A stretch of DNA of 64,000 nucleotides from Limnoperna fortunei (lineage: Eukaryota > Mollusca > Bivalvia > Mytilida > Modiolidae). A program made the position numbers and the translations under genes. Below the pieces are notes generated by a model. That model did not search any database and had not been told where the DNA came from. It saw only the letters and a list, made by a program, of their open reading frames with translations. The stretch covers positions 94,563,756 through 94,627,755 of the forward strand of contig OX104112.1 in the NCBI GenBank assembly GCA_944474755.1. The letters are read 5' to 3'. Positions 1-12,200 of this stretch are shown piece after piece (position 1 is the stretch's first letter; each line of letters begins with the position of its first letter).

Positions 1-1560
1 GGAACACTTTGGCCCTTGTATACTGATATGTTATTTTTGCTGTCTGATTGGCCACCATTGCACCGCGTAAAGTAATATGTTTTCATTTTAGAGTTTATTT
101 GGCCACTGTGGCCTCGTGTGTAGTAATTATGTTCATTTTGTTGACTAATCGGCCACTGGTTTTTTTTCTGTCCAATCGGCCACGGAGGCTCCGTGTATAG
201 TAATATGTTCTTTTTGCTGTCCATCTAGCCACTGTGGCTCCTTGTAAAGTAATATAGTCTTTTTGCTGTCCAATTGCCACTGAGGTTCCGAGTATATATG
301 TTATTTTTGCAGTTCAATTGGTCACTGTGGCCTCGTGTATAGTAGTTATGTTCTTTTTATTGTTCAATCGGCAACTGTGGCCTCGTGTATAGTAATTTGT
401 TCTTTTTTATGTACAATCGGAAACTGTGGCCTCGTGTATAGTAATTTGTTCTTTTTATGTACAATCGGAAACTGTGGCCTCGTGTATAGTAATTTGTTCT
501 TTTTTTATGTACAATCGGAAACTGTGGCCTCGTGTATACAATTTAGTAATTTGTTCTTTTTTATGTACAATCGGAAACTGTGGCCTCGTGTATACAATGT
601 AGTAATTTGTTCTTTTTTATGTACAATCGGAAACTGTGGCCTCGTGTATACAATGTAGTAATTTGTTCTTTTTTATGTACAATCGGAAACTGTGGCCTCT
701 TGTATACAATGTAGTAATTTGTTCTTTTTTATGTACAATCGGAAACTGTGGCCTCGTGTATAGTAATTTGTTCTTTTTTTATGTACAATCGGAAACTGAG
801 GACTCGTGTATACAATGTAGTAATTTGTTTTCTTTTTGTTGCCTAATCGGCTTCTGTAGCCTTGTTTATAGTATTGTGTATGTTATTTTTGCTATTAAAA
901 TGGCCACTGAGGCTCCGTGCATAGTAATTGCGTTCTTTTTGCTGTCCGATTGACCGCTTAGGATCCGTGTATATTCATATGTTATTATTGGTTTCCAATG
1001 GGCAATGAGGTCTTGTGCATAGTAATTTGTTTATTTTGCATACCAATCTGCTACTGGCCCAGGGTAAAGTAATGTTCCGCTTGCTGTCCAATTTGCCATT
1101 AAGGCCCCGTGTATAGTAATTTGTTCTGTTTGCTGCCCAATCGTCCACTGAGACCAGTTTATAGTTTTTTGTTCTGTTTGCTGTCCAATCGTCAACTGAG
1201 ACCGGTGTATAGTAATTTGTTCTGTTTGTTGTCCAATCGTCCACTGAAACCAGTGTATAGTAATTTGTTCTGTTTGCTGTCCAATCGTCCACTGAGACCG
1301 GTGTATAGTAATTTGTTCTGTTTGCTGTCCAATCGTCCACTGAGACCAGTGTATAGTAATTTGTTCTGTTTGCTGTCCAATCGTCCACTGAGACCGGTGT
1401 ATAGTAATTTGTTCTGTTTGCTGTCCAATCGTCCACTGAGACCAGTGTATAGTAATATGTTCTGTTTGCTGTCTAATCGTCCACTGAGACCCCATGTATA
1501 GTAATTTGTTCTGTTTGCTGTCCAATCGGACACTGAGACCAGTGTATAGTAATTTGTGTG
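1..1560. repeat. 48-bp-type tandem satellite array
   Basis: A tandem array that continues beyond the left edge. From about 1100 to 1550 the unit is a regular 48 bp, with core GTATAGTAATTTGTTCTG followed by CCAATCG and CCACTGAGACC. From about 330 to 850 a diverged relative of roughly 48-57 bp carries ATGTACAATCGGAAACTGTGG. Bases 1-330 are more degenerate. Because 48 is a multiple of 3, several frames on both strands stay open and give 16-residue repeats. These open frames look like by-products of the period, so I do not call genes here. Confidence 0.9.
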
Positions 1561-2430
1561 TGTATTATCATTTTTGTTTAACTTTATTTTTCAATTTAGT
1601 TCACAATTGTTATAGTTCTGTAAATATCTGTCAAGGTCAACATTTCTGGTTGATGAGTCTTATAGAAACCCCGTGAATCAATATGCTGGGAATGAAAGAT
1701 AAGTCGAACAAAAACAAAAGATCAAGTTTTTCGTTTGGAGGTTTTAATCTTTCATCCGCCTTCTTAAGTTAGCAAACAACATCAAAATTATATCCAACGC
1801 CATACAATAAATATTATAATAATGTGGCTTAATTATTTTTTCGTCGACTGAAGAAAGTGTTTACATTTCTCTCAAAATTTAATTAATAGATGTCTAGTGA
1901 TCAATACTTTCACAATTACAGCTAATACTGATTAGCTAGAAATCAAACAGTTCACGCTCTCTCATAACAAGTTGCTGGACTAAAATAGATTTTCTTCTGC
2001 ATTTGGATTGTTTTATTGTAGTTCAAACTTGTGACATAAAAAAACTAATATAAACAAATTACTGTGTAATTGTGCATCCTAAAAGCGATTTTTTCTATAG
2101 ATAGCTCTGAAATTAAAATGCATACAGCAATATTGTGTTCTTTAATGCATGAACAGATAAAACTGAATGATTAGGTTTTAGAAAATGATAACCTTGCCGA
2201 AGAAAGTTATGCGTGCTTCGCAAACTGTACACGTGCCTTACATACCAACCATATACAATTAATTTTTGATCCGTAAAGTAAACTAAGTCATCTAACGGGA
2301 CATTTACCCCGGCACGTTGCATTAATATTAATAAAAAAACTTACAGAATTATAGGAACAGCTGAGCATGATACCATTCCACTTCAGAAGGCATTTTTTAC
2401 CTTGGACCTATAAAAATAATTTTACATTTC
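1561..2430. other. AT-rich intergenic stretch, nothing recognised
   Basis: No exon-like reading frame with splice borders, no RNA gene and no clear repeat seen between the satellite array and the triplicated repeat. An open frame of 69 codons on the minus strand at 2113-2322 has no recognisable motif. Confidence 0.5.
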
Positions 2431-2433
2431 TCC

Positions 2434-2946
2434 AGATCAAAACTACAAATGGGACTGTGCTGAAAATTCAAATTGATCTTCATTACTTCACAGCTGTGTA
2501 ACGTTTTAACAAAATCCGTTTTTCAAGTAATCTTTCAAAAACAGCCAATTTTTGACAATTTTTGATAATTGTCCGTACTTAAAATAACAAATAGGATTGT
2601 GCTGAAAATTGAACTTGATCTTCATTTAATAGTATTTAACAGCTGTGCAAAGTTTAATCAAAATCTGTTGACACGTCGTCAAGTTATTATCTGGAAGCCA
2701 CTAACTGTTGACCCAAAAATTTTGAGTTTGCCCAAATCGAAACTACAATTGGATTGTGCTGAAAATTGAACTGGACCGATCTTCATTTTACTACCTAACA
2801 GCTGTGCAAAGTTTTAAAACATAATTCGTAGATGCATTTTAAGTCATCATCTGAAAACAACCGAGACACGGTCAGAAGGACGGATACTCATTTCCATACG
2901 GAAGGTATCATATAATACCCCGCCAGTTTCTGTAGCTGGGTATAAA
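2434..2946. repeat. Three diverged tandem copies of a ~142-157 bp repeat
   Basis: The block TGTGCTGAAAATT followed by GATCTTCATT and ACAGCTGTGNAA recurs at about 2454, 2596 and 2753, giving periods of about 142 and 157 bp. The last copy runs into a distinct tail with GACACGGTCAGAAGGACGGA and a terminal GCTGGGTATAAAA. The copies are well diverged, so the amplification is old. The family resembles dispersed non-autonomous repeats of molluscs, but I cannot name it. Confidence 0.65.
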
Positions 2947-4720
2947 AACAATGCAACATAAGGATTAAATCGAAAATATTATATCATCGATTTAATGAAA
3001 TACTACAATATAAATCAAAGCCAACAGGGTACTTTTCGGATACTGACATAATTCAACAATCGAAACGATAATGAACTGGAATTAGTTAATTAAGTATTTA
3101 CCTTTAATATTCTTGTGTATTTTCCCAGTATATTATAAGCCCACAAAGCAGCCCAGCGATTTCCCGTTCGGCGGTTAGGCGATTCCCTCTCGTTGAGGGG
3201 TTGTTTGGTCATAATACGGAAAACCTTGAACAATAAAAATCTTTTTGTATATTTTGAAAAAAAGTAGGCCCGTTGTAATCGTTATAATAGGCTGAATTCT
3301 CCCCACAACCAAATACTGCATACTTTTGCAGGTCCAAATTGTGTTCCCTATGTGCTACACCTTTTCCCGTTGATTTCTTGTTTGTTTACTTGTTCTCGTC
3401 TTAAATTTTTCTGCTGACAAAACAAACATCTAATCAATCAATAAATGTATCGTAAGGTATAACTTAGGCTGGCAAATGTTAACGATGGACTAACCTAATG
3501 ACCATACTGAATGTTCAATCAAACAAATAGACTTGATATGTTCGATGATCCAGCGCCGACGATTAAGGGAACAAACTAAATTTCTTTTCTTATAAGACAA
3601 TACTGTACATTTATGTTATTTACGCACCTATAGCCTATAAACTTGCTGTTACAGATATATATTGCAACGGATAAACTAATGCGACACGAATGACCATCCC
3701 GTTTTAAAACAACGATAAACCACCTCCTCCGTTAATTATTTCTTAATTAAACTCCCTTAATATTTAACTAAATACACGGGAAATATCACGTGAAGCGCTC
3801 CACTGTATAATGAGTTCGGTGCAGTTTTAAAATTTGAAGAGAAATGCGATGACTTGCCGAGATTCTGCGCAGTAGCGTGAGTACTGCGTCGACTAATGAA
3901 TTGTTTAGTAGGACTAATTGAAAATGTAGCTTAAAATTAAAATGTTTTAAAATGAAAATAAACGTGACAACGTGATTGATTTTTTGTTTCTGCATAAGGT
4001 CAATTGCGCTATGTCGGCTAATGTACGTGGCTCCCATTGGACATCAAAATCATCGCTTTATCGCATTGTTCAGACGTGTTTACCATTACAATGCATCGCA
4101 GCATATACCATATTCGGAAGACGTTACTGTCCCACATGGATTCTCTTCTCAGCCAATTTAATAAACTACATTGATTTTGTATGTTAAATCATTTTGCTAC
4201 CAATCTTTTTGTTTCCCTCCTTTGTAAACTCTTGATTCGTGACTATTCACAAATGTCCCTTTGGTAATATATTATTCCATAGATATTTTGTGTATATACG
4301 ATATAATTTTTTTTTAATTCCAGCATTTAAAGACTATTATAAGGAAGACCCTGTATATGACCCGTTTTACATCCCGGAGAAAAGATGATTGAATCTTCTA
4401 ACACTCAATCTACAAAAGATTATATAAAAAGCGGTGTTTTTCGAGTACGACTTTGGAACCCCATCACTCACGTAAAAAACTGCTTTAAGCTAAATATAAA
4501 GAAATCGTCTAAATAATATAAAGCCATTGCTATGTCATGTTTGTTCGTGTGACTATACAGCGAGTTTAAATGACAACAGAAGTGGTTTTTCAAAAAAGAA
4601 AATAGCAAAGAAAACTGACCAAACAACAAGTGATCGAACTAGAAAATCGGAATAACGATCGCAGGATCTAGAATAACGTATACGTTGTGAATTGTACACA
4701 CCATACGCTGGAGCTGCTGG
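2947..4720. other. Intergenic stretch, nothing recognised
   Basis: No supported gene. A slightly GC-richer patch at about 3145-3215 (CGTTCGGCGGTTAGGCGATT) looks foreign to its AT-rich surroundings but was not identified. Short open frames at 3786-4187 on both strands overlap each other and lack protein-like features. Confidence 0.4.
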
Positions 4721-4734
4721 AATGTTGCTGTCGA

Positions 4735-4990
4735 TGAACGGAAAGTTTACAATGGAAAGTTGAAGTTATCACGCTTGTCGTAGAGTCTAGTTTGTAGTTT
4801 TCCTGAGTATATTTCTAGAAGTAGGTCTAAGTGAGAGGCTGACCTTAGTGTATTAATTCTGTCTTTAATTTCAAGCTCGCTAGGGTAAATTGAATGTAAA
4901 TAGTCACCAAATTTGGCATTGTTGAGGGACAAAACATCGTCAATATAGCGGACTGTGAACGTTCTATTGAAATAATTTTGCCAATTTTAG
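4735..4990 (-). mobile_element. Relic reverse transcriptase fragment (retroelement)
   Basis: Read on the minus strand from about 4975 to 4747, one frame gives FTVRYIDDVLSLNN and then an uninterrupted 61-residue stretch with SELEIKD, SASHLDLLLEI and LYDKRDNFNFP. YIDD is the catalytic box of a reverse transcriptase. The downstream residues match a retroelement family I recall from bivalves, cnidarians and amphioxus, probably Penelope-like. Only this segment is recognisable; sequence on both sides does not continue the protein, so it is a dead fragment. The YIDD motif and the downstream blocks are seen directly; the family assignment is inference. Confidence 0.75.
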
Positions 4991-5009
4991 CAAATGTAAA
5001 GCTATATCA

Positions 5010-6147
5010 TGGCGTCCAGTTTGAACTGAAACGGAAGCAAAAATGAGAACCTTAGAACTTCCACGGAAACAATGACACTCCTAATAAATTAAAGTTTTGC
5101 ATTACGTGCCCATCGAACGTCAGACTTAACGATGCGGTGGCACAATGGGTAATTGTCCATTTCATGTCAATCATCGATGACGTAATATTGGATTCATTAG
5201 CGAAAATCTGGCGACTGAAGATGTAGTATGTTTGAGAAATCCAGCAGATAATCTTACTATACTGTTATGAACAAGCCTATCGCATTCGTGCGACCTCTAC
5301 TTGGGGGGGGGGGACATTTAATCTGTTTTTCATCCAAATAGCTGTAATATTAATAATTCTTTTTGAAAAAATATTTACACGGGTATAATTTTAAAACTAT
5401 ATCCTAAAAGGAATTAAAACTAATCCTTAAATTTAGTTTTCAATATTCAATATTCTGGTCATAAAAATATACATACTATTTCAAAAAAAATATATAACAC
5501 GAAAAAAATGAAACGAAAATAAATGACCAAAAAAACAATTATTTAATATTAATTGTACACATTCATTAGTACTCCTAAATTCAAATAATAACTGTATCTA
5601 TTACAGATATTATCGTCATATTACATAAGAGATTATTGATTTGAAAATTCAAACATAAAAAAATACGCTAAGAAACTCATGAAGATACAAATTTTGGAAA
5701 TCGCTCATCGCTATATTGAGACCTGTTTTATTACATCCATGTGTAAACATAAATATGTGACTGGAAAAAAACTTGGTTCAAGCTCAAACCTCTAATCATG
5801 CTAATTGTTATCCGGTCTATCGATCACCTATACAACAACTCTTTATAAACTTATATTCACGATGATTGCCACCGCATTGATTAGTGATCGGTCTTTTAAA
5901 CTTGTGTTACATATTATCATATTCAGTTTCTATGACAATCATACGTACCTTGTGTTTCCAAGGTGACAAAATCAACAACACAGAGCATTCGATTCCTGTG
6001 ATTGCAACAAGTTAAACGTTAAAAGGACTCCAGTATTGACATGGGAATCGAGATTCTGCATGACAAAACGACGTGTTAGAAACCTGAACCTTTAGTAAAT
6101 AATTAATGTGATGCATTTGGTTCAATTCAGAAATATTTAAAATAAGA
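5010..6147. other. Upstream region of PDE9A; promoter unresolved
   Basis: AT-rich stretch ahead of the PDE9A start codon. It contains a run of 11 G at 5303-5313. TTCAATTCAG at 6121-6130 could be a splice acceptor for a 5' untranslated exon, but no matching upstream exon or convincing core promoter can be fixed by eye. Confidence 0.35.
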
Positions 6148-6216
6148 ATGGGAAACGGATCTTCCATCGAGAGTTCAAAGACAATTTACTTAGATATCAA
6201 TGGAAAATCAGAAAAG
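6148..6216 (+). CDS. PDE9A: PDE9A exon 1 (start codon exon)
   Basis: Encodes 23 residues, [20 protein letters not shown] then SEK, ending in phase 0 at a GTAGGA donor. It aligns with the human start MGSGSS...YLDIDG, which fixes the start. Gly2 and Ser6 fit the N-myristoylation pattern MGxxxS, so membrane attachment of this form is possible (inference). Confidence 0.88.
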
Positions 6217-9200
6217 GTAGGAATTTATTATTTTTGAATGATTGTTTACATTTGTACTTTATTTGTACGCAATATACGAGCGTTTATCTCCGTGATTGTG
6301 ATAACATCATACTCCATTTGTAGAATCAATCTGTTATATATATGCAACAATTTCCTTGTTTTTACTATAACACAAAAATGTAAAAAAAAATCTTTGTTAG
6401 TAGTATAAAGTAATGTAAAATTGATAAACTTTCGTCGTTTTATTTTATCGTGTAGCGTTGTTCTGGCTAAAATTATTACTTGATCACGCAGATCGAATAA
6501 AATCGTTAACAATATTTATTCTAAAAAATTGTCACCTATTGTCGTTTGTCGAACTGTTTTAAATGTCACATAATTATCACATTCGTATCCGACATCGCGT
6601 TTGACGCGACAGTAAACTTTTTAAAGTATTGTTTCTTCTCAAACTGTTACTCTTATCAATAAATTGTATGTGTATTTTTAATTGTCAAACAACTCCTTTA
6701 GTGGAACACCTGCTGGATTCGCCTCTGAAGTGCAGTGCCAAAGCGTGAACAAAATTACAAATAAATACATAGTACATGTTTATGTTCACTGTCGTAAAAT
6801 TTGGCAAAACTGTAGCAAAAGAAACCAGAAATATCTAGAAGCTGTTGGGCCTTTATTTCTTGTTCATTCTGAAGAATTCCAACAAGTTGCATATACCGAT
6901 GTAATGTTTTTATTCTGCGATGTGCTATCAAATGCTAAAATGTGTCTCTTTCTAAAATGAAAAACAGAAGAGATCACGTACTTAGACGAAGGGGCACACA
7001 CAAAAATGAACGAACTAAAATGAAAAACAGAAGAGATCACGTACTTAGACGAAGGGGCACACACAAAAATGAACGAACTAAAATGAAAAACAGAAGAGAT
7101 CACGTACTTAGACGAAGGGGCACACACAAAAATGAACGAACTAAAATGAAAAACAGAAGAGATCACGTACTTAGACGAAGGGGCACACACAAAAATGAAC
7201 GAACTAATCATTTATATGTCATTGCCATATGAGTACGGTATCAAGTTTTATTCGTGTTTCTTTCTTATAGTAAATAAGATGAATGATAATTTTTATATCT
7301 GTTCACTTAAAGATAAAATTATTTTACGAATAATTTATGCAAATTTTTACAAGAATAACTATCACAGTATTCATTCTTTGTTGATAATTTCAAGTAATAA
7401 ATTCGAAAAAATACTATATTATTAAGAAGAACACGTGTTCTATAAATTTGAAATCATCTGTTTTTTAACTAATCGAATTCGACCAATTATCACAATAAGA
7501 AAACTTAAAACGCTATGACGCACAATAATCACACAAATGCGTTAAATACGAAATATAATTCAACTATCTAATCGTTAACGAAAATATTTTGTTCTACAAC
7601 TTATTTGCGATCGTTAATCAATTAATGATTAAGTCGGAAATCAATCATTTTTTTCTATATGCGATAGACTTTTTTTTATACCAAATAAAAGGTGTAGACA
7701 ATTTTTCGCACATGCAACGAAACCGTCGATAACAAGGTGAGTTATATCGTTCACACATGCGTATCTTGTACCAGGTGTGCGGTATCGTTCACAACTGCAG
7801 ATGTCCTTTGTTGAAGCTTTAAGAGTACAAGTGTTTTGTATAACTTGAGCATAATATCCTGCCTGTAATGATATATAGAATTTCGCATGCAAATTCTTAA
7901 AATCTCCTACCAGACCGTGTTTTTGTGTAGATAGCATACATAAGTGTTGTTTTAGATTTTACGGTTTAACATCTGGAGTATATATTTTTAAACAAACTCG
8001 TGATGTTTTTTTTCTGCTGTGTTAATGTCACTACTACCGTTTTTACGTTGTCGTCAACTAGTTTATCTTATGTTTTAGCCGCGTGGCGGAGTCAGTAAAT
8101 GGATATTTGCAACCATCAAATCACCAACTGATGCCGGAAAACCTTCAAATACATTACGTTTTTTTTCATTTCAGTCGTGTACTTGATGCAATAAAATTAT
8201 TCACATTGTCCAATCAGAATTGACGTCACATCAAGAATTGCGTCAGAATGTAAATTTGCCGTACCTAGTAGTACGGTCAGTTTTCATATAGTTATTTTAA
8301 AGAAATTCATAAATATGTTAATATTTTAATATAATTTTATATAATAATATATGCTGATATTATTTTATAAATCCTGAAGTTGTGCAAGGTTTATATGAAG
8401 CGTTGCTATTCAAAACCTAGTACATTCTAGTGTATTCCTCCATAGAATTGAAACAAGTTATGTGGTAGTAATCCAATTTATTCGTTCTGAATTGAATTAG
8501 ACTACAAATGAAACAGAAGAAAAATTAATTTGTTAAATAAACTTCAAGAAATTGGCCTTGTGGTTTTAAAGAAAACAGAAATTTAAAAAAAAACTTGTTT
8601 CAAATGCACACAAATAAAATATACATCACAGATACAGAATTAACACGCTAAAGGAGATCTGGCAATGAACTACCGGTTAATGACCATTTAGGATAAATCT
8701 ATGAAATGGGAACGAAACAAGAGTCATTCTTATACAATCCCATTCCGCTAAAGAAACGCAGTCTTAATCCAGCAGAATCGGATGCGACTTTGATATATTT
8801 GTAGCAGAAAACTAAGCTTTATTGCACTTCTTAAAGGGTAATCTCCTAAGAATACAACTCAAAGGTAATCCCTTATCTGTGTTGACTGCTGATGCCAATA
8901 AACCATTGTCACTGAGTAGAAAGGCATTAGACCATTATACAGTTTAAGATGACAGTTGTAAACAACAAAGGAAATACAAGTCAGGAATAAAATGAAAACC
9001 TACACAATTCAATGCTTTAAAAGGTCTCAGCTTCCAACAATTACAGTACACGAGTATAAATATAAAAAAATGTCTTACATAAAACAATAGCCATACCATA
9101 CAGAATTAAAAAGATCTGGACCGAATTATATGTAGGCAGAAAAGTAGATGCCTTGTCTAGATTAAAAAACAAATATGCATGTGTCAGACAGTAGAGTGAA

Positions 9201-12200
9201 TAGGGTAGTAACTGGAGACATTTTTCCTAAAAGACCCTATTCAGTAGAGTGAATAGGATCTTTTAGGTAAAAAGTCTCCAGTTGCTTCCACCCCCCCCCC
9301 CCCCCCCCCACAACCCCACCCCGCTTCCTCTTCTGAATATAAAATATGTAAGTGAAGGAAATATCAGAGACGTCATTTCGGAATAATGAAATACAAACAA
9401 ATAAAACTAATATTGTCACACATATTGGACCCTTCATACTCGGGAGTTCGTGTTTTAAACAATAATCAATAGAGACAATTAGCTGCATTTAATAAACAAC
9501 TCGTATTTGTTTTTGTTTGATTATTTATTGATATTTGCATTACTTGCAGAACTATTTGATTTGGCGCGACGAGAAAAAGTAATCTGACACGGAATGCTTT
9601 TCTAATCTGACAAAACATCTAGACATGTTTTAAATTAACTAACAATAATATTCAATGTTTGTTGCTATCAATCAAATATTTTTTTTACATTATCATGAGT
9701 ATTATTATTTCAAATGAACATTTAAAAAGTATATCTGAATGTCTTTTGCAATGGAGATAGCGTGTGTATGTGTTGAAATACAGCTAAATCCGACCAATCT
9801 AATCTTGACATATCGGCTTTTATTGTTTTGTTTCTGTCTAATAACAACTTTTTTCTTATTGTACTCCTTTATTTTCAAGTTTAATTAATTTGTTTGACGT
9901 ACTTCTTTGACATTACTTGTAATGTTTTGTTTGTTACACCACCATAAGATGACAATTACAGACACTGGGTCTTTTTAACGCCATAGTTCTATTTAAGGAA
10001 ACAGAGCGGTATAAGCAATATTTGCAACTTGTAAGTTATTCAATACATGTCATTTATCAATTATTTACTTCAACTACCACCTTGCTAAATAACACCCCAT
10101 AAGTGTGTTTTTGTTTACTGTGGGTTCCAGTCTCTCTAACACTGGATGCGCTCGACTCCATTCTTAATTGACATGTATCACCAGTTTTCCTACCGAAGTT
10201 CACGGGTTTTCTCCTGGTACTCCGGCTTCCTACCCCAAGAAAACTGGATGCTACTATATAGCTGAAAAATGGCTAAAAGTGGTGTTAACCACCATTCAAA
10301 CAAATAAAAATCAACAACTAACCGAAATTGTACACAATTGGTTACCAACTCCCACGATTTAAAAGGATTCAACATATAAGCATGTACCAGCCACAAAAGA
10401 GGCGTTGTCTTTAAAGACAGTGTAATATTTATTTCAAAATGATTATTTAGTATCGTATAATTCTTCTACAAATGGATGTATCTTTGAATTTTTCTAATTT
10501 GCATATGCCTGCAATTTCACTTTTATTTCTAAATATACTTCAAGAAACGAAGACATCAGCAATTATTTAACTACAGACTATGGATGAGGAATGTCGAAAG
10601 GCCACGGACCTTAATAATACAATTACACCATCTTGATACGCTTCTAAAATCAATCATAATGTTATTCCAAGAAGATAAGATGTCTTCAAGTGATCTTATA
10701 TCACATTATGTCCATTTTTCAGATAGCTTGAAGGATTTCTCATAGTAAACCGGTGGCAAAACATTGATTTTGATTAAAAATGATAAGAAAAGTATTGACA
10801 CCTTGCGGAACATAAACAGCCACTATGTGACTGTACCTTCAAGTAATGCCTAAATTAGATCCAAGTTTTTCTGATAAAGCTAATGATGTGTTTCTAATTC
10901 CACTCTAACAAACTCGTTATACAAGGAAGTTGTCGGTAAGAAATAGATGGATCCGGAATCAAAATGTTATATCTTCTATATTGCAGTCAAATGTGCGGAA
11001 TAGTGTCTTTAGTGAGTCTTTTAATGCAGATAATTACGGTTAATATATATTTTCAAATATTGACCAACACGAAAGTATTGCATCTATGTGTTGAACAGTA
11101 AACCCGAGACTTGATTTCCAATTATATATGTTGATCCTAAAACTGGGTTTTCATGTTGTTTAATCTTTAACACTGTTTAAATCCATGACAGTTATAAGAT
11201 ATTTTGAATAAAGATACAACTGAATTAAGTTTTAACATTCTTAGTAAAGTCTGTATTCGAAATTTTTGTTTTTGTGACAGTGGTTTTTTGTACCGACAAT
11301 TTGATCCGTGTGCTGATGCGGACATCTTTGTTGTCATTTGTTAATTGTATCGTATTTTATTTTAAAACCATGTATTTCCCTGCTCCCGTTGTATATTTAA
11401 AATATGCTACGGCATGTTAAATGGCAGGAAAAACACCACGACACAGAAAAATTTGAAAGTCATAAAATTTGCAGAAAATATAGATCTTATCCAAATAAAA
11501 TTTAGCAATTTTAAATACATAGTTTTAAAATTACGATTATACATATTTACGGAAGCCGTAAGGGGACATTAAAAATAAGAAGATTTTTTTTTCAATTCGT
11601 TATCTCGATAAAACAGTCTATCGTTATCTCGAGAAAACGATACTGTTATATCGTGATCTCAATATAAAGTTTCGTTATCTCGACAAAACGAAATTGTTAT
11701 ATCGAGATCTCGATAAAACAATGAATTGTTATCTCGAGAAAACGATATCGTTATATCGTGATCTCGAAATAAATATATCGTTATCTCGAGAAAACAATAC
11801 TGTTATCTCGAGAAAACGATATTGTTATATCGTGATCTCGATATAAAGATATTGTTATCTCGAGAAAACGATACTGTTATCTCTAGAAAACGATATTGTT
11901 CTATCGTGATCTCGATATAAAGATATCGTTATCTCGAGAAAACGATACTGTTATCTCGAGAAAACGATATTGTTATATCGTGATCTCAATATAAAATATA
12001 TCGTTATCTCGAGAAAACGATACTGTTATCTCGAGAAAACGGTATTGTTATCTCGAGAAAACGATATTGTTATCTAAACAGTATTGTTATATCGTGATCT
12101 CGATATAACAATATCGTTTTCTCGAGATAACAATATCGTTTTCTCGAGATAACAGTATCGTTTTCTCGAGATAACAGTATCGTTTTCTCGAGATAACGAT

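Noticed and set aside
335..1676. Overlapping open frames of 105-164 codons on both strands
   Set aside because: They follow from a 48-bp repeat whose period is divisible by three; the same unit reads open in several frames and has no protein-like variation.
6864..7232. Arginine-rich plus-strand and hydrophobic minus-strand open frames
   Set aside because: Produced by four identical 63-bp units in an intron; no splice context or initiation evidence.
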